In this document: in pieces, positions 31,901 through 42,390 of the stretch
Layout of the letters: every line of letters starts with the position of its first letter
How positions within the stretch are numbered: the first letter of the stretch is position 1
From: Litoditis marina
Taxonomy: Eukaryota; Nematoda; Chromadorea; Rhabditida; Rhabditidae
Length of the DNA: 64,000 nt
Assembly: GCA_964036275.1 (NCBI GenBank)
Contig: OZ038437.1
Coordinates: 3,786,501-3,850,500, forward strand
Direction: 5' to 3'
Program-made: the position numbers and the translations under genes
The notes under the pieces: generated by a model
The model's input: only the letters and a program-made list of their open reading frames with translations
What the model was told of the DNA's origin: nothing
Databases searched by the model: none

Positions 31901-32362
31901 TTGGTCTGTCTGAGGAAAAATGTACTCTTACAAGTGCAGGAACGAGAATTTTCGTACTTTTTGATTTGCAGTTCAGTTCCAAATCATAAAGAATCGGCTG
32001 CTACTGGGATTGAAGAACTTAATGTTTGGTTGCATAGAAGCACATGCTTCACATTAAACACACGATGTGGAGAATTACTATACATTCATGTTATCGCGCT
32101 ATATGCAAAGGAGAATGCTCGCGCTCTTTGCTCAGAACGTGGAGAACAAGTGTTGCGCTCTATGTTGCTTGAAACGCTCGCTCTGTATGTTAGGGAGAAC
32201 TTCCACGCCCTATGTCGAGAAGTACTCGAGCGCTCTATGTTAAGAAGCGGAGATGAATTAAAGAAAGTTAGAAAAAATTGGGCAAAATGCTTCAGTCAGC
32301 CTAGAATCATCAAGAAAGGAGAAGGCGGCTTTAGCCGCCGGCGACCTTTTTTTCATAGGTGA
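31901..32362 (+). other. 153-codon open frame with internal repeats, copy A
   Basis: The open frame has no good start codon context (it opens at a TTG). Its middle consists of imperfect repeats of CGCTCTATGTT and AGGGAGAA type units (32090-32260). It ends beside a perfect 7-bp hairpin. The same frame is open in copy B (55379-55840). It could be the relic of a repeat rather than a gene; I saw no splice signals or domain. Confidence 0.25.
32324..32353 (+). other. GGCGGCT hairpin followed by T run
   Basis: GGCGGCT-TT-AGCCGCC forms a perfect stem and a T7 run follows 7 bases later. This resembles the end of a small Pol III transcript, but no upstream Pol III promoter was identified. Copy B has it at 55802-55831. 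Confidence 0.35.
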
Positions 32363-32393
32363 TCAAGAGTAGCGCTCAGCGCTGCACACAAGA

Positions 32394-34687
32394 ATGATGC
32401 CGAGGTACCTGATGGGTCGAGAGGCGAAGAGCAGAGCAGGCACTCGCTGTGCCGACACAAGACGAACTGAATTCAACCAATTTTCGGTATCATCCCAATA
32501 TGCGTCAAAACAGGTCCACGTCGCTCAGTTTTGCAAGGAAAATCGGACTGATTTCTTGCACTTCCAGTTTTCCATCGTTTTCAGGTTGGTTTTCCATGGT
32601 AGACTCTTTGAAAGATGTGTTTCGTGAATGCGGCGAAACTGAAAGATGTGCAATCGAGCCGAGTTGTACATTCGCCTCTCCCTGGCCAAAACCAAGTTGC
32701 AAAAAAGCTGGTGTAGCCGTGATTCAAGTTTTCTCGGGATCTATCGCGGATTCTGCGCGTTACTTAGCAAATTGTTTTTCAAGAATCGTACAGATTACAT
32801 CGTCCAGCTGTCTTGTAAACTGTACATGAGATTACTGGTGAGAGCAGCCCCGTGGTGGACTGACTAAAACGTTTTTACTGCAGAGTTTGGTCTTAGGTTG
32901 TGCTATATTTTCCCATCGAACAATAGCTTCCGCTTCTTTTCCCGCAAACTTTTCCAGTGTAGAGAGTGTAGAACCACCCATAAATTAGTCACGACTAGTC
33001 TACCGACTTTGTTGTAGAACTTATTTGTTATGATTTGAAGATATACTTTACAAGTAATTTCAACCAGAAAAAGACAATTCTAGGCGAATTTGCTGCCGTG
33101 CGGTAGAATAACAATTAGAAAATGATAAGAGGAGTTTTCTGGTCAAAAATTGGTATTTCTGTTTTCTCACACGAATAAACGAGTGGACATTGCCTGTTAA
33201 CTCAGGCCGGTTTTCCAAGCTTGTTTTCCGGAAATAATCAATTCATCATGAGAATTGGAGATAGTTCAATTTTGTCTATCGAAATACTGTTCGGACACCT
33301 GAGAAAGCGAAATACCGCTCTCTTGGTTTGCGCGCCCATTTCAAGTTTCATTTGTTTCGGGTTGTTTTTAACTGTATTGAGATCAGAGGGTACAAATAAC
33401 TCGTATATTAGTTTTATCAGTTCACGTGACATTCACATGACATGTTTCTCTCCGGTCTCCTTCAAGTAGAGACGCCAACATATCCAACGTTGACCTAGAA
33501 CTTCGAGCACACTACTGCACTGGGGTATACGAGGGTGAAACAGACTCATAGATATCATAAAAAGAAGTGCCTGAGACCAAATTATACATGTTTCTCTTAA
33601 TTCGATCCTATTTACTTGATTAGCTTACAGTGCAGCTAGTCAGTTGTGTGGCGCCAACTACGTGATGTTAAGCTATCCTCAGGTACCTGGATCGTTTTTG
33701 TTAGCCCTTCCTTGTTCAATCTGCATTTCATTTGAAGGCCTGTTTCTTTACTGTGTTCTCTTCAATACTCCAATCCAAACGGCACATCTCACCGTTTAAT
33801 CACGAACAAAGGTTCTCTAATGTGACCATATATGAGAAATTGGAAAACTTGTGCCTTAGCCAGAACATCTAAGGGGGAGGAGAGAACTAGTAGAAAAATG
33901 TCAAGACAGAGAGTGAATGTGGGAGAGTTGAAGACAGGGCGAAAAATGAGGAGCGAAACGTCAAACTTGGATTCTCGAAATTTTGGCTCTGTTTACTGCC
34001 AGAATAAACAGGAATGAACGAGTTTCCCTGACTCGAATAAACCGATCGGTTGACTTGTTTTGCACTCCTCGTTTCTCAGGTTTATCCCATACGTGCACAA
34101 CTGCATCAATTTTATTTGGGGGGAGTGTTATTGAGAACAGAGGTGTCATCGAATGTTTGCAAGAATAAAACAATGAGAAATCCGAGTAGATTAAAGTAAA
34201 GATAAGTCTCAGCTGGGCCACAACATTATTTCGTTTCTTTGAGATCTTAAATTGATCAGGCATAGTGTCATAGTTTGCCGGATGCTCTGCTTTACTAGTC
34301 AACAAAAACCCGAAATAAACATTCACTGATGAACGAATGCAGTTTGTTAAAATCGAACGCAATAAAACACTGCATACCAGTGGCGGTGCTAATAAGTACG
34401 TTTATTTGTTTCAAAGTTAGGCAAAACGAAACAAACGTGTGAATGAAACGAGAGAAAATATCAAGAACCCAGCGAGAATAACCCTTCTGAAAATTACGGC
34501 CACTGGTTGAATGTGTGTTGTCGACGACATTTAAAACTCATGAGTTTTCGAGAGATTGGTACGCCGCCTGAGATTATCCAGCAACTCGTACGAAAAATGT
34601 ACTGCAAATTACTAATGTAAAATTTCTATCTGAAACGCCGGGTTGAATATCTGACACAGGCCTGTTCTCACCAAAACTGCAAAAATA
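32394..34687. other. Open frames of uncertain strand, remnants and repeats
   Basis: A 126-codon plus frame (32449-32829; GVAVIQVFSGSIADSARYLA) and a minus frame in the same place (32505-32702; MENQPENDGKLEVQEISPIF) both look partly protein-like, so one is the shadow of the other; both are open in copy B. Position 33368-33468 is a MITE fragment. Positions 33185-33250 share the GTTTTCCGGAAA-type repeat seen at 26790-26960 and 42725-42880. Nothing here reaches the level of a gene model. Confidence 0.3.
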
Positions 34688-34843
34688 ATGTGGCCGCAGT
34701 CGATCGACGAGCCTTTCCTGTTAACTTTGATCGGACTTACGTTTGTTTTCACTTTTTTTCAGCAACTTTTTCCCCGTTCTCCCGTTTTCATACAGGAAAT
34801 GCGCATTTTGATTGCCGTTTCAGTTGGAGTTGAAAAGGGCAGT
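34688..34843 (+). pseudogene. Signal-peptide-like open frame cut by the composite element
   Basis: The frame opens MWPQSIDEPFLLTLIGLTFV, hydrophobic as in a signal or anchor peptide, and runs into the LTR-like fragment at 34844. In copy B (58186) the same frame has a TAG in place of CAG after FVFTFF, so neither copy is intact. Confidence 0.35.
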
Positions 34844-34910
34844 TATACCTCCGTTTCACTACGGCATAAACTAAATTTCGAACAATTTAGGCGTGAAAGG
34901 CTTCATAGGC

Positions 34911-35459
34911 GTGAAAGGCTTCATTCAACAACAGTGTGCAACAACATACAACCAATGACAATTCGATGATCCGAAACTTTACAAAACATATACAAACATT
35001 GGGATTTATAAACAACAATACAAATCAAAGAAGGAACAAAGAATAGTGAATGGGACAGGGAAGTGAGAGAGAGAAAGAGCAAATAAGTGATCTAAATCTC
35101 TGAAAAAAAGCTGAAAACTAGAGAAATCCTATCCAGTTTGTCCAGAACTTACCTAGCAAACACTTGAAGACGGATCATCGAATTCCAACGTTAGCTTGCG
35201 AAATTCCAACATTAAACCAGGTGCGAAATAGCATCACCACTACTGATATTAATTTTGTGCGGTTATTCTCAGTAGTAAGAAAGTGTAGGCTCTGGCTCAC
35301 GTATGAAATATGAATGGGTTAACTTTGTTAAGCTTGAGAGGGGCCTTGTAATCAGGCTATGCTACTCTGGTGAGCTGTCTAATGATCTCAAATCTAGCGC
35401 CTGACGTTTGCACTTACACTAGGTTGTACCTATACTGTTTCCTTTGCAGGAAGTTCCAG
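34911..35459 (+). repeat. Inverted arm, left (549 bp)
   Basis: Begins GTGAAAGGCTTCATTCAACA and ends GCAGGAAGTTCCAG. It is the reverse complement of 41493-42041, of exactly the same length and apparently almost without mismatch by eye. It holds no long open frame. It contains splice-like signals on its reverse strand (CTAG|GTAAGTTC and TTTTTTTCAG). Confidence 0.9.
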
Positions 35460-35529
35460 GTGTGCGTCCAAGCCCCTTCTACCATTATCTATCTACATTG
35501 GGGGAGGGTGGGCGGGACATAACACACAC

Positions 35530-35735
35530 TGTTGACGAAAAACCTGGATAAAGAAAAGCTCGCTTGGAAACTCGCTAGTTCAGTTCCACAACTGAACTTC
35601 AGGGTCTCCGTGGCGAGACCCTTAAGGCTCATTCAGCCTTCTTCACACTTACTAAACTGTTCGAAATAACACTTATACCTCCGTTTCACTACGGCATAAA
35701 CTAAATTTCGAACAATTTAGGCGTGAAAGGCTTCA
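35530..35735 (+). repeat. 206-bp LTR-like repeat, unit 1
   Basis: Starts TGTTGACG and ends GGCTTCA, so it has the TG...CA ends of an LTR. It is followed by T then TGGACTACAAAGCC, in the position of a tRNA primer-binding site. It is preceded by a purine-rich GGGGGAGGGTGGGCGGG, in the position of a polypurine tract. The copy at 38562-38767 has the same length and very few differences. Confidence 0.7.
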
Positions 35736-38561
35736 TTGGACTACAAAGCCGGGGGGCTACAGAAAAGTGGAGGCGCGGTCTATTAGTGCGTGGCAAGACA
35801 ACCCTTTGCCAACGTTAGAACTAAGATGAACGGGTTTCCTTTTTGAAGCATGAAAGGCCCTGTATACGTTGTCGAACGACAGGTTTTATACTCGATACCG
35901 TTACGAAGCAATGAATGAGGAAAGCGGAAAAGTCACTATGTGGTTGAGGAACAAGAACTATATTGCGCGACCATCGCTCAGAAAAGTCGCCATTTACTGT
36001 CAAATGTTCTACCACTTTTGGGAATACGTAACGAACGATAAAGCAATAAAGATTAAAACCTCTGGCTGGAACTAAAGTCCTGATCGGCAGGGGTAAGTTG
36101 GATGACTTCTTATCGTCCTTAGCAATCTCTTTCAGTCTTACAGGTGACGAACTTCGACCTCCTAGGCCTGAAATAAATTCCTATCATCTCCCAATAAGTT
36201 GAAGATCACAACTTCGCAACACAGGAGAGATCTTCCGTGACAAATAAGTACAATGCAAGATTACATTCAAAACAACTGCACCACCATAACAGACAGACAG
36301 AAGGCCTCCATTCTTGAAACTACGAAAACTCCAAAGCTGGCAAGTACGATTAAGGAATCATCGAACTACATTGAACGTGTGCTCCTGAATCAGGTAAAAA
36401 GGTCTAAACGGTAGAACATTTGGGTGTTGCAAGTGCAAGGCTCGTCACTGAATCTAGATTTTCATATTGACACATATCGTAGAGAACGTAGATATCAACA
36501 TATAAACTGCAAAGAACGTTATGCTGGACCAGGTCTATATCATGCCACATACACATATATTTAGATGAAGGGTGATGAAAAGGAAATTCGAAAAGTGAAA
36601 CATTTACTATCGTGGCGACCATCACTGTACTTGCTGACGATGCATTATATCCGACGGAGCACTACAACTTCCATGATAAACCCAAATTTGACGATACCAC
36701 AACCACAACTGATAAAGGAAGCGATATCCCAAAAAGTGCCCCCCTTGACTCGAAAAGAAAACTTGACAAGAAAATATACGTATACGAACGAATCTACTGC
36801 TCTCCGCTAGTTTATCTCCTAACGAAAAATTACGTGAATTCGAGAAACATATCGTATAGAGTACGATGGGAAAGACCTCGAAACAAGCACACAACTGCGC
36901 CGAAAACGCCCTCTCTGGGCTCCCGTTAACCCTCCAACAACGCATTATCGGTACAGACATCGAAACGATTGGTTAACTTTAGACTATTACGGGACCCTAG
37001 ATGTCCTCGACTCTCGAGTGAGCGCAGAAAAATTTGCGATTTCCCAATTTGAACGCGTAACCTACAAGACAGTAGACTCTAACATTATCCCGTCATGACT
37101 TTAAACCATGGTTGGTGCGTGGTGCCCACGTACAATCGACACTGACTGATGTTCACTTTTGCAATTTTTCCCGTGGACACATATGAGAATCCATAATGGC
37201 GACAAATATAGTAGATACTATACATTTTCGCATTTTCCTGCCCCACATACTAACTTTTCGGTGCTGGGTGCTGTCATGCTTACTTTTCTCGACCTCATTT
37301 GTAACAGTTTTACGTATGGTTTCGAGAACCGATCAATTCTGGATTGAAATTTAAAGAAATTGGTTCGAATAATCAAATGTGTCACAAAGTGTCTCAATCC
37401 TAAAGAGATAAATCGGCACCGAGAGCCGAGAAAACAGAAGTCACAAGTCATCGAGAGCCATTAGAATTTTCAGAAACAGGCGTCGAGAGCCAAAATCACT
37501 ACCAGTAAAAGGCGTCGAGAGCCATATTTAACTGTCAGAAGGCCTCGAGAGGTATTATAACTACAAGTAATAGGTCGAGAGCCTTAACGTGGCATCGAGA
37601 GCCGAAATTAAAACCGTATCTAGAGAGTACAGAACGACCATTCGAAAATTTGAACCGACGGTCTAAGGGCAAAACAGAGTAAAATCGCGGGCGCGAAGGA
37701 ATAGAACTATCCGTTATGTGGATATATGCCATCTTATGAATACACAACCATCCACCTCGCCAAGGGTTGGAACCGCACCTTTACCATTACAACGATTTTC
37801 AAAAAGGTTGAAGATAAAGAGAAGGCGAACCAAATAGGCGCCGTGGTGGTGGGGGGGGGGGGGGGGCAGCAGGAAGTTGGTAGAAATACCGATCCCTCGA
37901 CTGGCATAGAAGACTACTATTAGCGTCCTGGCTAGCGGTAAACTGAAGGATCAATAGGACAATGGCTAAATTTATTTTTAGCGAAGGCATCCATGGTGTA
38001 GCTATGGACGAATAGATGATCTGGGATTTTGGTGGAGCGACGATCTTGGATGTGCTGCCGAATACTACACGGCGGACCAGGAATAAATAATAGTGTAAAA
38101 TATAACAGGGTTGGGATAGGGAGTTCTGCGATTTACCAGGAGTGTAAATGGAATGTTAGCCTGGTTGAGAAAACCGGTATAGGAAATGTCCATATGACCA
38201 AAACTCAAACGACGAGAAAATACTCGAAAAGCTTTTACAAGTTGGGGAAAGAGACCTATGATGTAAATAAGTCGCGTGGATCGCCTTACTTAGTACAAAA
38301 GAGAAAAATACCAGCTAAGCGAGCAAGAGGGAAAAATCTAAATTGCCGCAAACCCGCCAGTAAAATAATAAGGATTGAATTTAAATTGAAAATTAGGGTT
38401 GAACTGCCAATTTTAATTGTTTTGGTTAAAAGAGGTTAAAATGGGAAAGGACCGGTCGAATCGAGATTGTTGAATGAAGCGGCTGTGAAGGTAAGCCTTA
38501 TTAAGAGTTTAACGTGCTTAAAATACCATTAAAACACATAATAAAATAACATAACACACAC
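35736..38561 (+). other. Core of unit 1 with fragmented open frames
   Basis: Several stretches look protein-coding but are short and shift frame: FYTRYRYEAMNEESGKVTMW (about 35884); DALYPTEHYNFHDKPKFDDT (about 36639), then YVYERIYCSPLVYLL; HYRYRHRNDWLTLDYYGTLD (about 36944); NFSVLGAVMLTFLDLICNSF (about 37252); and from ATG 38194 MTKTQTTRKYSKSFYKLGKE followed by a Lys/Arg-rich tail. The last two are also recognisable in unit 2, as is YVYERIYC with one change after it, which suggests they were once genes of the element. No family is recognised. Confidence 0.45.
37414..37610 (+). repeat. CGAGAGCC array, unit 1
   Basis: Seven CGAGAG(CC) motifs, mostly preceded by GGCGT, GGCAT or CAT, are spaced 32, 32, 32, 32, 32 and about 20 bases apart. 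The spacers share ACTACCAG and AAAAGGCGT pieces, so this is a degenerate tandem repeat. GGCNTCGAGAGCC is a near-palindrome. Confidence 0.75.
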
Positions 38562-38767
38562 TGTTGACGAAAAACCTGGATAAAGAAAAGCTCGCTTGGA
38601 AACTCGCTAGTTCAGTTCCACGACTGAACTTCAGGGTCTCCGTGGCGAGACCCTTAAGGCTCATTCAGCCTTCTTCACACTTACTAAACTGTTCGAAATA
38701 ACACTTATACCTCCGTTTCACTACGGCATAAACTAAATTTCGAACAATTTAGGCGTGAAAGGCTTCA
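38562..38767 (+). repeat. 206-bp LTR-like repeat, unit 2
   Basis: Same ends and length as 35530-35735. The sequence before it (ATAATAAAATAACATAACAC) is A+T-rich and lacks the purine tract seen before unit 1. Confidence 0.7.
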
Positions 38768-41478
38768 TTGGACTACAAAGCCGGGGGGCTACAGAAAAGT
38801 GGAAGAGCGGTCTATTTAATGCGTGGCAAGACAACCCTTTGCCAACGTTAGAACTAAGATAAACGGGTTTCCTTTCTGAAGCATAAAAGGACCTGTATAC
38901 GTTGTCGACCGACAGGTTTTATTCTCGATACCGTTACGAAGCAATGAATGAGGAAAGCGGAAAAAGTCACTGTGGTTGAGGAACAAGGACTATATTGCGC
39001 GACCATCGCTCAGAAAAGTCGCCATTTGCTGACAAATGTTCTTCCACTTTTGAGGATACGTAACGAAGTAACGAGCGATATAGTAATAAAAATTTAAACC
39101 TCTAGCTGGAACTAAAGTCCTAATCGGCCGGGGTAAGCAGGATGACTTCTTATCGTCCTTAACAATCTCTTTCAGTCTTGCAGGTGACGAACTTCGACCT
39201 TCTAGATCTGAAGCCTGAAATAAATTCCTATCATCTCCCAATAAGTTCATGATCACAACTTCGCAACACTCAACACAGTACATAGGAAAGATATTCCGTG
39301 ACAAAATAGGAACAATGCGAGATTACACTCAAACCAACTGTACCCTCATGATCGACAGAAGGCCTCTATTCTTGAAACTACAGAAAGAAAATGTCCAAAT
39401 GTGAACATATGATAAGGAATCATCGAACTACATTGAGCGTGTGCGCCTGAGTCAGTCAAGAAGGTAATCTAAACGGTTGGTCTGTAACCGGAACAGCTAC
39501 TGAGGATACTGATAAAACTTTGGTTCAATAGAATGAACATTATGAACCCTCAAAATCCGACTCCTTTTCACCCATTGAGGGGAATCAACCAATTTGGTTT
39601 GAAATACAAAAATTCTCCAAATTTATCGAAGATGGATCTCTTATCCTTCACGTATAACATTTGGGTGTTGCAAATGCAAGGCTCTTCACTGAATTTCGAT
39701 TTTCAGAACGGTAGACCGAAAATTGACACGTATCGTAGAGATCAACATATAAAATGTAAAGAACGTTAACCTGGACCAGGTCTATATCATGCTTACATCT
39801 ATTTTAGATAAAGGGTGATGAAAAGGAAATTAAAAGAGTGAAACAATTACTCTCGCGGAGACCCTCACTGTACTTGCTGACGATGCATCATATCTGACGG
39901 GGCACTACTCCAACTTCCACGATAAACCCAAATTTGACGGTACCACAATCCACAATCACACCGGATAAAGGGTGCTATATCCCAACTAGTAAAAAAATAT
40001 ACGTATACGAACGAATCTACTGCCCTCCACTAGTTTATCTTCTAACGGCATAAGTAATGATATCGATGAACATATCATATAAAACACGATGTTTCGAATC
40101 GAAACAGACATCAAAACGAGTGGTTAACTTTAGACGATTGCGGGATTCTAGATGGCTTCGACCCTCGAGTAAGCACAACAATTTTGCGATTCCCCGATCT
40201 GAACTGAACGCGTATACCTAAAAGGCAGTACATTCGAACCTCATCTGTCATGACTTGAAACCATGGTTGGTGCGTGGTGCCTACGTACAATCAACACTGA
40301 CTGATGCTCACTTTTGTCATTTTTCTATGGACACAAATGAGAAGCCATAATCGGCGACAAGGATAGTAGATACTATAAATTATCGCGTTTTCCGGTCCAA
40401 CATACTAACTTTTCGGCGCTGGGTGCTGCTATCCTTACTTTTCTCGACCTCATTTGGAACAGTTTTACATATGGTTTCGAGAACCGATCAATTCTGGATC
40501 AAAATTTAAAGAAATTGGTTCAATAATCAAATAACGAGACTTTGCATTTAACAGAACCCCCACAAAGTGTCTCAATCCCGAAGAGATAAATCGGCACCGA
40601 GGGCCGATAAAACAGAAGTCACAAGTCCCCAAAGCCATGATGTTTGTCCCAGAAACAGGCGTCGAGAGCCAAAATCACTACCAGAAAAGGCGTCGAGAGC
40701 CATATTTAACTACCAGAAAAGTCTCGAGAGATATTATAACTACAAGTAATAGGCATCGAGAGCCCCAGCACGTGGCATCGAGAGCCAGTATTAAAACCGT
40801 ACATAGCGAGTACCGAACGACAACTTGAAAATGTGAGCCAACGCCCAACGGTCTATGGGCGAAACTTAGTAAAATCGCGGGCGCGAAGGAATGGAACTAT
40901 CCGTTATGTGCATATATGGCACTTTATGAAAACACAACCATCTGTCTCGCCAGGGGTCTCGGCAAAAACAACTTTACCATTACAACAATTTTCAAAAGGT
41001 TGAAGAAAAAGAGAAAGCGAAGGAAGTTGGGACCAGCAGGAAAATGGTTCCGCGATTTACCAGAAGTGTAAATGTAATGTTAGCCTGGTTGAGAGAACCG
41101 GTATAGGGAATGTCATCCATATGGCCAAAACTCAAACGACGAGAAAATACTCGAAAAGCTTTTACAAACTGGGGAAAGAGACCTATGATGCAAATAAGTC
41201 GCGTGGATCGCCTTACTTAGTACAAAGGGAAAAATGCCAACTGAGCGAGCAAGAGGGAAATTGCCGCAACCCGCCAGTAAAACAATAAGGATTGAATTCA
41301 AATTGAAAATTAGGGTTGAACTGCCAATTTTAAATGTTTTGGTTAAAAGAGGCTAAAATGGAAAAGGACTGGCCGAATCGAGATTGTTGAATGAAGCGGC
41401 TGTGAAGGTAAGCCTTATAAAGAGTGTAACGTGCTTAAAATAGCATTAAAACACATAATAAAATAACATAACACACAC
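38768..41478 (+). other. Core of unit 2, more decayed
   Basis: Parallels unit 1 with many small deletions and substitutions. Recognisable counterparts: NFSALGAAILTFLDLIWNSF (about 40410) and KTQTTRKYSKSFYKLGKETY (about 41125). The CGAGAGCC array is at 40592-40795. An open frame at 39533-39769 (MNIMNPQNPTPFHPLRGINQ) corresponds to a segment missing in unit 1, so unit 1 also carries a deletion. Confidence 0.5.
40592..40795 (+). repeat. CGAGAGCC array, unit 2
   Basis: Five clear motifs plus two decayed ones (CCGAGGGCC and CCAAAGCC) at 22-32-base steps, in register with the array of unit 1. Confidence 0.7.
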
Positions 41479-41492
41479 TGTTGACGAAAAAG

Positions 41493-42041
41493 CTGGAACT
41501 TCCTGCAAAGGAAACAGTATAGGTACAACCTAGTGTAAGTGCAAACGTCAGGCGCTAGATTTGAGATCATTAGACAGCTCACCAGAGTAGCATAGCCTGA
41601 TTACAAGGCCCCTCTCAAGCTTAACAAAGTTAACCCATTCATATTTCATACGTGAGCCAGAGCCTACACTTTCTTACTACTGAGAATAACCGCACAAAAT
41701 TAATATCAGTAGTGGTGATGCTATTTCGCACCTGGTTTAATGTTGGAATTTCGCAAGCTAACGTTGGAATTCGATGATCCGTCTTCAAGTGTTTGCTAGG
41801 TAAGTTCTGGACAAACTGGATAGGATTTCTCTAGTTTTCAGCTTTTTTTCAGAGATTTAGATCACTTATTTGCTCTTTCTCTCTCTCACTTCCCTGTCCC
41901 ATTCACTATTCTTTGTTCCTTCTTTGATTTGTATTGTTGTTTATAAATCCCAATGTTTGTATATGTTTTGTAAAGTTTCGGATCATCGAATTGTCATTGG
42001 TTGTATGTTGTTGCACACTGTTGTTGAATGAAGCCTTTCAC
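41493..42041 (-). repeat. Inverted arm, right (549 bp)
   Basis: Reverse complement of 34911-35459. On the plus strand it ends GAATGAAGCCTTTCAC and is followed directly by CTGAATGCCTGAATGAAGGC and the acidic exon. Confidence 0.9.
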
Positions 42042-42066
42042 CTGAATGCCTGAATGAAGGCGTAAC

Positions 42067-42303
42067 CTGTGGCGGAGCAGGTACCTCGTCTAGAGCGTTA
42101 GCGAAAGGAACACGTCTTGGGATGGGGGGCAGATCCTTGATGTTGGGACGAACGACCACGACTTCCTCCGGCGCAAGTTCTGGTCCTTCCGGATCCTGGA
42201 ACTCGATCTCTTCATCCTCCGATATGATTCCCTCGTCCTCGATTGAAGAGTCCAAGGATGAGTCCGAGGAGTAGTCCTCCACAAGAGCGTCTTGTCGGGA
42301 CAT
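42067..42303 (-). CDS. Acidic first coding exon abutting the composite element
   Basis: From ATG 42303 the frame encodes MSRQDALVEDYSSDSSLDSS, then an Asp/Glu-rich stretch (EDEEIEFQDPEGPELAPEE) and a proline-rich end (DLPPIPRRVPFANALDEVPA), 79 codons up to PPQ with a possible donor CAG|GTTACG at 42066. A CTATTTTCAG acceptor precedes the ATG by 2 bases, and further upstream a short exon with GAA|GTAAGA at 42364 and a TATAAAA at about 42384-42390 suggest a 5' leader. Continuing past the donor, the frame enters the inverted arm and soon stops. This may be a host gene truncated by the element or a gene of the element. The family is not recognised. Confidence 0.45.
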
Positions 42304-42390
42304 CTCTGAAAATAGAGAAAATTGTGTTCTGTATGCGTTGAATTCAGCTGGTTGATAACTCTTACTTCAAGAACAATCAACATTTTATAA

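Larger units (their letters stand above)
19258..34843 (+). repeat. Segmental duplication, copy A
   Basis: Matches copy B (42883-58341) in the same order and orientation: six-cysteine gene, peptide gene, MITE pair, coding remnants, terminal exon, tRNA-like sequence and several open frames. From about 22740 rightwards the copies look nearly identical by eye. To the left, the six-cysteine gene body is clearly more diverged, and 19565-21170 has no counterpart because different repeats were inserted. The right break is sharp: GGGCAGT is followed by an LTR-like fragment here and by unrelated sequence in copy B. Confidence 0.9.
34844..42041. mobile_element. Composite element: inverted arms around tandem LTR-like units
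   Basis: Layout: partial LTR-like end (34844-34895), left arm (34911-35459), 70 bp of C/G-rich sequence, unit 1 (35530-38561), unit 2 (38562-41478), the first 13 bases of a third LTR-like repeat (41479-41491), and right arm (41493-42041). Both units run in the same direction. No YxDD, DDE or other polymerase or transposase motif was found in any frame, so it is probably non-autonomous or of an unknown class. It sits exactly at the right break of segmental copy A. No convincing target duplication was found. Confidence 0.7.

Noticed and set aside
37414..37610. CRISPR-like spacing of the CGAGAGCC array
   Set aside because: The genome is a nematode, the motif is only 8-13 bases, the spacers are partly conserved and no cas-like gene exists; it is a degenerate tandem repeat.
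35530..41478. Autonomous LTR retrotransposon
   Set aside because: No reverse transcriptase, protease or integrase motif was found in either strand of the core, so only LTR-like structure is claimed.
34911..42041. Integrated parvovirus-like genome, suggested by long inverted ends and a basic open frame
   Set aside because: No recognisable replication or capsid motif, and the tandem TG...CA repeats argue for an element of retrotransposon-like build.
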